Of a stretch of 64,000 bases of DNA, positions 57,870 to 64,000 are shown piece by piece (the first letter of the stretch is position 1; each line of letters starts with the position of its first letter). The notes beneath the pieces were generated by a model. It had not been told where the DNA came from. It ran no database searches and saw only the letters and a list, made by a program, of their open reading frames with translations. Made by a program: the position numbers and the translations under genes. The stretch is from Tardiphaga sp052076105 (GTDB lineage Bacteria > Pseudomonadota > Alphaproteobacteria > Rhizobiales > Xanthobacteraceae), in contig NZ_CP197245.1 of the NCBI RefSeq assembly GCF_052076105.1, positions 2,232,001 through 2,296,000 on the forward strand, in the 5' to 3' direction.

Positions 57870-58727
57870 ATGACCCCTTCCCGCGATATCGCCGGCCTGA
57901 TCGAGATCATGGCCCGGTTGCGCACGCCCGTGACCGGTTGCCTGTGGGATCTGGAGCAGGACTTCGGGTCGATCGCGCCCTATACGATCGAGGAGGCCTA
58001 TGAGGTCGCCGACGCCATTATCAGGCACGATCTCGGCGATCTCTGCGACGAACTCGGCGACCTCCTACTGCAGGTGGTGTTCCATGCACAGATGGCATCG
58101 GAGCAGAAGGCGTTCGATTTCGGCGACGTGGTGATGGCCATCACCAAGAAGATGATCCGCCGCCATCCGCATGTGTTCGCCGACAAGGACGGCAACCTGA
58201 CGTCGGGCCATGTGAAGGGCGTATGGGACCGTATCAAAACCGAGGAGAAGGCCGAGCGCGCCGCGCGCCGCGGCGAGGAAGTCGTAGCGCCCTCCTCGTT
58301 TTTGGCCAGCGTCAAGGCCGGACAACCCGCGCTGAGCCAGGCCATGGCTCTGCAGACCAAGGCTTCCAGTGTCGGCTTCGACTGGAACGATCCGCGCGCG
58401 GTGCTGGCGAAAATCCGCGAGGAAGCCGACGAGATCGAAGCGGCCCTCGATCGCGGCGATCAGGATCATATCGCCGAAGAGACCGGCGACCTGATGTTCG
58501 CGCTGGTCAATCTCGCGCGCCATGTGGGCGCCGATCCTGAACTCGCGCTGCGCGGCACCAATGCGAAGTTCGAGCGGCGCTTCGGCTATATCGAGCGCGC
58601 GCTGGCAGCGAAGGGAAGCTCGCTGCAGGATGCGTCGCTCGAAGAGATGGACGCGCTGTGGAACGAGGCGAAGGGCGGAGTAGCCGTCAGTACTCCACGG
58701 GATGCAGCACTGCGCCGTATTTGCTGA
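57870..58727 (+). CDS. mazG: Nucleoside triphosphate pyrophosphohydrolase MazG
   Basis: All-alpha NTP pyrophosphatase of 285 residues with two MazG domains. Key motifs: CPWD-like start (TGCLWDLEQDFGS), ELGDLLLQVVFHAQMASE, and a second domain with EETGDLMFALVNLARHVGADPE. It hydrolyses noncanonical NTPs and stress nucleotides. It is divergent from queC and overlaps the convergent hflX gene by 41 bp. Confidence 0.94.
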   Translation: MTPSRDIAGLIEIMARLRTPVTGCLWDLEQDFGSIAPYTIEEAYEVADAIIRHDLGDLCDELGDLLLQVVFHAQMASEQKAFDFGDVVMAITKKMIRRHPHVFADKDGNLTSGHVKGVWDRIKTEEKAERAARRGEEVVAPSSFLASVKAGQPALSQAMALQTKASSVGFDWNDPRAVLAKIREEADEIEAALDRGDQDHIAEETGDLMFALVNLARHVGADPELALRGTNAKFERRFGYIERALAAKGSSLQDASLEEMDALWNEAKGGVAVSTPRDAALRRIC

Positions 58728-60069
58728 TCACCACATCGCGCTTCGTCTCATCGACGCGGACCACCATGTCGAAATGTCCGTCGTGCAGTTCCTTCACGAG
58801 AATCTCGGCATTGCGGTGCAGCCAGCTCACGCCCGCACCGTCGGTGGCATCGATCTGCAAGTCCAGCGTCACGCGCGCAGCGGCAAGCCGTTCCTCGATG
58901 GCGTTGAGCAACCGATCGATGCCCTCGCCAGTTTCCGCCGAGACCATGAAGCACGGCTTCTCGGGCGGACGACGTGCGGCGATATTGGCGAGGTTCTCGC
59001 GCTCGTCCGGCGAAAATCGATCGATCTTGTTCCAGACTTCGAGGATGCGCGCTGACGCATCGGTGTCGATGCCGAGCTGGCGCAAAACCTTGTCGACGTC
59101 GCTCTGTTGCGCGTCCGCGTCTTCGTGCGAGATGTCACGGACATGCAGGATGATGTCGGCTTCCAGCACCTCCTCCAGCGTGGCGCGGAAGGCTGCGACG
59201 AGCTGGGTCGGCAGGTTGGAGATGAAGCCCACTGTGTCCGACAACATCGCCTTGCCGCCATGCGGCAGGGTCAGCGCACGCAGCGTCGGATCGAGGGTGG
59301 CGAACAGCATGTCCTCGGCCTGCACGTCGGCGCGGGTCAGGCGGTTGAACAGCGTCGACTTGCCGGCATTGGTGTAACCGACCAGCGCGACGACGCGATA
59401 CGGCACGCGCTGGCGGCCGGCGCGATGCAGGCGACGCGTCGCCTGGACCTTCTTCAGATCGGCCTCCAACCGCGCAATGCGGTCGCCGATCATGCGGCGA
59501 TCTGCCTCGATCTGGGTTTCGCCAGGGCCGCCCATGAAGCCAAAGCCGCCGCGCTGGCGCTCCAGATGGGTCCATGAACGGACGAGACGGCTGCGCTGAT
59601 AATTGAGATGCGCAAGCTCGACCTGCAGCGTGCCTTCCTTGGTCTTGGCGCGGCGGCCGAAGATTTCGAGAATGAGGCCGGTGCGGTCGAGTACCTTGGC
59701 CTTCAATTCCTTTTCGAGATTGCGCTGCTGGATCGGCGACAGCGCGCAGTCCATCACCACGATGCCGATCTCGTTCGCCGCGATCAGGCCCGCGATCTCC
59801 TCGACCTTGCCCTTGCCGAGATAGGTCGCGGGACGAATCTGGCTGAGCGGTGCGACCACCGCCTCGACTACGGTGAGGTCGATGGCACGTGCGAGACCGA
59901 CCGCCTCTTCCAGACGGGCATCGATATCACGGACATGAGCATAGGCTTGCGTGTCGGCGTCGCCGCGCCGCTCGCGCAGGTAAGGACCGAGCACGAGAAC
60001 GCGGCCGGTCGATTCGCTGCTGGCCGAAGGTCGGTCAGCAGCATTGCCTTCGAAGCTACGAAATTCCAA
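58687..60069 (-). CDS. hflX: Ribosome-associated GTPase HflX
   Basis: GTPase of 460 residues with the HflX N-terminal domain (YLGKGKVEEIAGL, GRRAKTKEGTLQVELAHLNY) and GTPase motifs GYTNAGKST (G1), DTVGF (G3) and NKID (G4). It splits stalled or idle ribosomes under stress. Located 23 bp downstream of hfq, as is common. The convergent overlap with mazG is 41 bp. Confidence 0.97.
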   Translation of the reverse strand: MEFRSFEGNAADRPSASSESTGRVLVLGPYLRERRGDADTQAYAHVRDIDARLEEAVGLARAIDLTVVEAVVAPLSQIRPATYLGKGKVEEIAGLIAANEIGIVVMDCALSPIQQRNLEKELKAKVLDRTGLILEIFGRRAKTKEGTLQVELAHLNYQRSRLVRSWTHLERQRGGFGFMGGPGETQIEADRRMIGDRIARLEADLKKVQATRRLHRAGRQRVPYRVVALVGYTNAGKSTLFNRLTRADVQAEDMLFATLDPTLRALTLPHGGKAMLSDTVGFISNLPTQLVAAFRATLEEVLEADIILHVRDISHEDADAQQSDVDKVLRQLGIDTDASARILEVWNKIDRFSPDERENLANIAARRPPEKPCFMVSAETGEGIDRLLNAIEERLAAARVTLDLQIDATDGAGVSWLHRNAEILVKELHDGHFDMVVRVDETKRDVVISKYGAVLHPVEY

Positions 60070-60092
60070 TCAAGCGTCTCTCAAGAGTTCGC

Positions 60093-60338
60093 TCAAGCCG
60101 GATCCTCGCCACCCTCAAAAAGCTGAATCGGTGCGCCCGGCATGATGGTCGAGATCGCATGCTTATACACCAGCTGCGAGTGTCCGTCGCGCCGGAGCAG
60201 AAGACAGAAATTGTCGAACCAGGTGACAATGCCCTGCAGTTTGACGCCGTTCACCAGAAAGATCGTCAAGGGCGTCTTGGTCTTGCGTACGTGGTTGAGG
60301 AAGGTGTCCTGTAGATTCTGTGCGCGGTCTGCCGCCAT
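60093..60338 (-). CDS. hfq: RNA chaperone Hfq
   Basis: Sm-like RNA-binding protein of 81 residues that acts as a hexamer and helps small RNAs act on mRNAs. The pattern QNLQDTFLNHVRKTKTPLTIFLVNGVKLQGIVTWFDNF with YKHAISTIMP is typical. The ATG is in a run of A residues with GGGA upstream. It is followed by hflX. Confidence 0.97.
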   Translation of the reverse strand: MAADRAQNLQDTFLNHVRKTKTPLTIFLVNGVKLQGIVTWFDNFCLLLRRDGHSQLVYKHAISTIMPGAPIQLFEGGEDPA

Positions 60339-60470
60339 TTTTTTTAATCCCGCAGTCTGTTTTGTTGCTTTTTTTGAACCCGGCGCAGCCCTCTCCGGGG
60401 CCTTACCAAGCTGCCGCGCTTTCCCCTGAGATCCCCCTCCGGGAGTGCGACGATGTGATTAGACGGCAGG

Positions 60471-60518
60471 CGCGCTTTTTAGGCAAGCCGGAACGCGGAA
60501 TTGGTGCCTAAAAGCGCG
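60471..60518 (-). terminator. Long inverted repeat downstream of D-amino-acid aminotransferase
   Basis: CGCGCTTTTTAGGCA (60471-60485) pairs with TGCCTAAAAGCGCG (60505-60518), one-base bulge, with an 18-nt internal loop. It lies just downstream of the stop codon of the gene at 60526-61383 in its direction, so it is a likely terminator hairpin between it and hfq. Confidence 0.65.
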
Positions 60519-60525
60519 GCAAATT

Positions 60526-61383
60526 TTATGAAATCGCTGCGAATTTATGGAATTCCTGCCTCAAGCGCGTCGCAATACCACCAGGCTTGCCGTCACCGAT
60601 CGGTTTGCCGTCGATATCGATGACCGGCATCACGATCTGACTCGCCGACGAAACGAAGGCTTCCGCGGCGTCATAAGCTTCTGCGGGCGTGAAGTTCCGC
60701 TCTTCCAGCTTGAGCTGCATCGAAGCCAGGACCTCGATCAGTACGGCGCGGGTGATGCCTGCGAGAATGCCGCGTTCAGCGGTACGCGTCACCACCTTGC
60801 CGTCCTTAGTGACGATCCAGGCGTTGCAGGACGCGCCCTCAGTGACGAAACCGTCGGCGTCGACATACCAGGCCTCATAGGCGCCCTTGTCACGGGCTTC
60901 CTGGCGCGCCAGCACGTTGGGCAGCAGGCCGACGGTCTTGATGTCGACGCGCGGCCAGCGATTTTCGGCTGTGGTGATGACCTTCACGCCCTTGGCGGCT
61001 GTCGCCTGGTTCTTGGCGAAGTTGAGCGATTTGGCCGTCACGACCACGCTCGGCTTCACCTCCGGCGATGGAAAGCCGTGATCGCGATGGGCGACGCCAC
61101 GGCTGATCTGCAGGTAGACGATGCCGTAATTGATGCGGTTGCGGCGGATCACTTCCTGCATCACCACCTTGAGCGATGTCAGCGGCATGGCTTCGGCGAT
61201 ACGCAATTCCCGCAACGAACGTTGCATGCGTGCAATATGGCGGGGAAAGTCGACCATCTTGCCGCCGATGATCTCGCAGACCTCGTAAATGCCATCGGCG
61301 AACTGATAGCCGCGATCCTCGACGTTCACGGCGGCATCGCGCAGGTTGACATACTGACCGTTCACATAGGCGATGCGCGACAT
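60526..61383 (-). CDS. dat: D-amino-acid aminotransferase (branched-chain/DAAT class IV)
   Basis: PLP-dependent class IV aminotransferase of 285 residues. Features: the N-terminal VEDRGYQFADGIYE, the PLP-Lys region KTVGLLPNVLARQEARDKGAYEAWYVD, and EGASCNAWI and FVSSASQIVMPV of the class. It interconverts D-alanine and D-glutamate-type keto/amino acids. It lies between ntrX and hfq, a conserved neighbour order in Bradyrhizobium-like genomes; substrate (D-amino acid versus branched-chain) is inferred. Confidence 0.9.
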   Translation of the reverse strand: MSRIAYVNGQYVNLRDAAVNVEDRGYQFADGIYEVCEIIGGKMVDFPRHIARMQRSLRELRIAEAMPLTSLKVVMQEVIRRNRINYGIVYLQISRGVAHRDHGFPSPEVKPSVVVTAKSLNFAKNQATAAKGVKVITTAENRWPRVDIKTVGLLPNVLARQEARDKGAYEAWYVDADGFVTEGASCNAWIVTKDGKVVTRTAERGILAGITRAVLIEVLASMQLKLEERNFTPAEAYDAAEAFVSSASQIVMPVIDIDGKPIGDGKPGGIATRLRQEFHKFAAIS

Positions 61384-61428
61384 GTTCGTTCCGAGGCTTG
61401 AGTTGAAACTTGAGTTGACGTGAATGCT

Positions 61429-62799
61429 TTAGCCGACGCCGAGCGCCTTGAGCTTGCGATGCAAGGCTGAGCGCTCCATGCCGACGAATTCAGCGGTGCG
61501 CGAGATATTACCCGAAAAACGGCTGATCTGCGCAATCAGATAATCGCGTTCGAACACTTCGCGGGCTTCGCGCAACGGCAGGCCCATGATGTGCTCACCA
61601 TTGTTGCTGGTCGGCATCGACGGCACCATCGAACCGACGTCCTGCGGCAGCATGTCGGCGGTGATGATGATCTCGGGCCCGCCGCCGGCCAGGATCATGA
61701 CGCGTTCGACGTTGTTGCGAAGCTGGCGGATATTGCCGGGCCAGACGTGGGATTGCAGGACCGCCATGGCGTCTTCACCGATCTGTCGCTTCGGCAGACC
61801 AGTCGCGATGGAGATCTGCTCCATGAAGTATTCGATGAGCTCCGGGATATCCTCGCGGTGCTCGGACAGCGGCGGAACGCGGATCGGCACCACCGAGAGA
61901 CGGTGATAAAGATCTTCACGAAAGCGTCCCTCGGCGATTTCCTCTTCGAGATTGCGCGCTGTCGAGGAGATGATGCGGACGTCAACATTGACCTTGGTGG
62001 TGCCCCCTGCCCGCATGAAGGTCTGATCGACCAGCACGCGCAGGATCTTGTTCTGGGTCTCGCGGGGCAGATCGCCGATCTCGTCGATGAACAGCGTGCC
62101 ACCATGAGCCTCTTCCAGGGCTCCTGCCTTGCGCGGCTGTTCGCCATTGGACTGTTCGATGCCGAACAGTTCGACTTCCATGCGCTCCGGCGTGATCGCT
62201 GCAGCGTTGATGACGACGAACGGTCCCGTGGAGCGGGCAGAGGCCGTATGCAACGTGCGTGCGGCGAGCTCCTTGCCGGCGCCCGAAGGGCCGACGATCA
62301 GAATGCGGCTATTGGCCTTGGCGGCACGATCGATGGTCTGGCGCAGCTGGTTCATGGCAGCCGAGCGTCCCGTCAGCGAATTGGCGACCGGCGCGAGTTG
62401 CTTCAGTTCCTTGACTTCGCGTTTCAGCCGCGAGGTCTCGAGCGCGCGGGTCGCGACAAGGATCAACCGGTCGGCCTTGAACGGCTTTTCGATAAAGTCG
62501 TAGGCGCCGCGCTTGATCGCTGCGACCGCGGTTTCAATGTTGCCGTGGCCTGAAATCATCACTACAGGCAATTCGGGATTGTCGCGTTTGACCTGCTCGA
62601 GCAGTTGCAGGCCGTCGAGCTTGCTGCCCTGCAGCCAGATGTCGAGAAACACCATGCTGGGGCGGCGATTGGCGATTTCCGCCAGCGCGGAATCGCTGTC
62701 TCGTGCGGTGCGGGTGGTGAAGCCCTCATCGTCCAGAATGCCTGCAACAAGATCGCGAATATCGGCTTCGTCGTCGACGATCAGAATGTCATTTGCCAT
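61429..62799 (-). CDS. ntrX: Nitrogen-response regulator NtrX
   Basis: Two-component regulator of 456 residues. The receiver has acidic residues and the phospho-Asp in FLDIWLQGSKLDG. The AAA+ domain has Walker A GPSGAGKE and Walker B FIDEIGDLP. The sigma-54 contact loop GAFTGA is missing: after ELFGIE comes EQSNGEQPRKAGALEEAHGG. The C-terminal Fis-type HTH (GNISRTAEFVGMERSALHRKLKALG) is intact. It works with NtrY upstream. Confidence 0.95.
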   Translation of the reverse strand: MANDILIVDDEADIRDLVAGILDDEGFTTRTARDSDSALAEIANRRPSMVFLDIWLQGSKLDGLQLLEQVKRDNPELPVVMISGHGNIETAVAAIKRGAYDFIEKPFKADRLILVATRALETSRLKREVKELKQLAPVANSLTGRSAAMNQLRQTIDRAAKANSRILIVGPSGAGKELAARTLHTASARSTGPFVVINAAAITPERMEVELFGIEQSNGEQPRKAGALEEAHGGTLFIDEIGDLPRETQNKILRVLVDQTFMRAGGTTKVNVDVRIISSTARNLEEEIAEGRFREDLYHRLSVVPIRVPPLSEHREDIPELIEYFMEQISIATGLPKRQIGEDAMAVLQSHVWPGNIRQLRNNVERVMILAGGGPEIIITADMLPQDVGSMVPSMPTSNNGEHIMGLPLREAREVFERDYLIAQISRFSGNISRTAEFVGMERSALHRKLKALGVG

Positions 62800-62831
62800 G
62801 GGTCAAAATATCCTGGTCACGTTTATTCTTG

Positions 62832-64000
62832 TCAGTTGCCGGTAGCAGTTTTGATCTTCGGTTCGTCATCAGGCGCGGCTTCCGGTTCACTCTTGTCCGT
62901 GGCAGCCTTCTGACCGGAGATAGAAAACCGCAGCCGCATCCAGGCACCGCGCTGTCCTGGACGAATGCTCGATGCGTCGCCAAGTTCGATGCCTCCACCA
63001 TGATCCTCAAGCACCTTGCCGACGATCGCGAGGCCGAGGCCGGTACCCTTCTCGCGAGTCGTGACATAGGGTTCGAGCAAACGCGACCTGTTGACGGTCG
63101 GCAGACCGATGCCGTTGTCGATCACGTCGATCAAGATCATGTCGTTCTCGCGCGACGCTGTGACATCAATACGACCTTTGCCGAGTTCTTCCGGCGGAAC
63201 GGCCTCGATCGCCTCGGCCGCATTCTTGATGATATTGGTGAGCGCCTGCGAGATCAGCCGGCGGTCGAACCGCGCACGCATCGGCTCTTCCTTGATCTCG
63301 GCAGAGATGTCGAGGTCGGGGTGACCGACCCGCATCAGGAATACAGCCTGACGCACCGTGTCGGCGACGTCCTCGCCTTCGATCACGGGCTTGGGCATGC
63401 GCGCAAAGCGCGAGAATTCGTCGACCATGCGCCTGATGTCATCGACCTGCCGGACGATAGTGTCGGTACATTGTTCGAAGATCGCCTTGTCATCGACTAT
63501 CACCTTGCCGAATTTGCGCTTGATACGCTCGGCGGACAGTTGGATCGGCGTCAGCGGATTCTTGATCTCATGGGCGATGCGGCGCGCCACGTCGGCCCAG
63601 GCCGAGGTGCGCTGTGCCGAGACGAGTTCGGTGATGTCGTCCAGGGTGATGATGTAGCTGTCGCGCGACTGGCTGGTCTGTTCGGCGCTGACGCGCACCG
63701 ACAGATTGCGCTCCTGCCCGTCGCGGGTGATCGTCACCTGCCCCTGCACCAGCCGCTGCGATCCCTCGCGCGCGGTCTGCATCAATTCGTCGAGCTCGGG
63801 AATGATCTCGTGCAGCGGGTGGCCGAGCGTCTCGGACTCCGAATGTCCGACCAGCTTCTCGGCCGAGCGGTTGAGAATGCCGATCGTGTTCGAACCATCG
63901 ACGCCGATGATGCCGGCGCTGGCCGACGACAATACCGCCTCGATGAAACGGCGGCGGCTGTCGATGACGTCGCTGGCGCTGACCAGTTCGTCACGCTGGG
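62832..64000 (-). CDS. ntrY: Sensor histidine kinase NtrY (partial)
   Basis: The 3' part of NtrY, running off the right end of the window (the reading frame stays open to 64000, although an internal ATG at 63932 gives a 366-residue piece). Visible: PAS-like domain (GIIGVDGSNTIGILNRSAEKLVGHSESETLG), HisKA motif AHEIKNPLTPIQLS, HATPase N-box NIIKNAAEAIEA, G1 DNGIGLP, and G2 GTGLGLAIVGKV. Stop at 62832-62834, followed 32 bp later by ntrX. Complete start and HAMP/membrane part lie outside. Confidence 0.93.
   Translation of the reverse strand, partial: QRDELVSASDVIDSRRRFIEAVLSSASAGIIGVDGSNTIGILNRSAEKLVGHSESETLGHPLHEIIPELDELMQTAREGSQRLVQGQVTITRDGQERNLSVRVSAEQTSQSRDSYIITLDDITELVSAQRTSAWADVARRIAHEIKNPLTPIQLSAERIKRKFGKVIVDDKAIFEQCTDTIVRQVDDIRRMVDEFSRFARMPKPVIEGEDVADTVRQAVFLMRVGHPDLDISAEIKEEPMRARFDRRLISQALTNIIKNAAEAIEAVPPEELGKGRIDVTASRENDMILIDVIDNGIGLPTVNRSRLLEPYVTTREKGTGLGLAIVGKVLEDHGGGIELGDASSIRPGQRGAWMRLRFSISGQKAATDKSEPEAAPDDEPKIKTATGN

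Noticed and set aside
1..64000. CRISPR arrays, IS elements or prophage
   Set aside because: No regularly spaced repeats, no transposase or integrase motif and no phage structural gene were found.

Overview
The window looks like chromosome of an alphaproteobacterium of the Bradyrhizobium/Rhodopseudomonas/Afipia group (Nitrobacteraceae). The reasons are the high GC content, the gene order ntrY-ntrX, D-amino-acid aminotransferase, hfq, hflX, mazG, the block rlpA, dacF, tmk, holB, metG, tatD, a split (circularly permuted) tmRNA gene, and FixK/FNR-type boxes. Genus is an inference; no rRNA gene is present.

Region 1 (about 1-22,000) is an accessory, low-oxygen-looking region. It holds a class I PPK2 polyphosphate kinase, a DUF3302/HlyD membrane pair, many small exported proteins, DUF2092, DUF3300 and DUF2950 envelope proteins, an orphan sensor kinase, and a fermentation operon (pflB, pflA, an AspT-type antiporter, a FocA-type formate channel, a DUF4344 metallopeptidase). 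It also holds a glycine/tyrosine-rich exported protein, an HdeA-like gene whose signal peptide appears frameshifted, and a membrane-anchored TAXI protein. Four perfect TTGAT-N4-ATCAA boxes (1918, 7325, 17623, 20496) and one near-match (18457) lie in front of these genes, so the region reads as one FNR/FixK regulon. It ends at a tRNA-Ser(UGA) gene whose 3' end faces it.

Region 2 (22,085-32,623) is mostly housekeeping: tRNA-Ser, a lysine/alanine-rich histone-like protein, the permuted tmRNA ssrA with tag ANDNVRMNEVRLAA and a strong terminator, small hypothetical genes, rlpA, a D-Ala-D-Ala carboxypeptidase, and the tmk-holB-metG-tatD-MBL run.

Region 3 (32,700-45,441) is metabolic and accessory: an acyl-CoA synthetase with a TRAP transporter (fused DctQM plus DctP) and a divergent SDR, an XRE regulator with an NAD-dependent epimerase, a RES/Xre toxin-antitoxin pair, a beta-lactamase-family serine hydrolase, a putative outer-membrane protein, and a cobalt-type nitrile hydratase (alpha and beta) with a His/Asp-rich N-terminus.

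Region 4 (45,462-50,664) is the periplasmic nitrate reductase operon napEDABC, with a FixK-like box and a divergent Crp/Fnr regulator. Region 5 (50,694-57,037) is a catabolic cluster: two tandem, about 75% identical TctC-type binding proteins, an FAD-linked oxidase, a GntR regulator, and across a palindrome-rich gap an SDR and a DapA-family lyase/aldolase. Region 6 (57,034-64,000) is core: queC, mazG, hflX, hfq, D-amino-acid aminotransferase, ntrX and the 3' part of ntrY, which runs off the window.

Taken together, regions 1 and 4 suggest a facultative anaerobe that can ferment pyruvate to formate, reduce nitrate in the periplasm, and remodel its envelope and polyphosphate pool when oxygen falls. 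All functions are read from sequence motifs and gene context; no database search was run.
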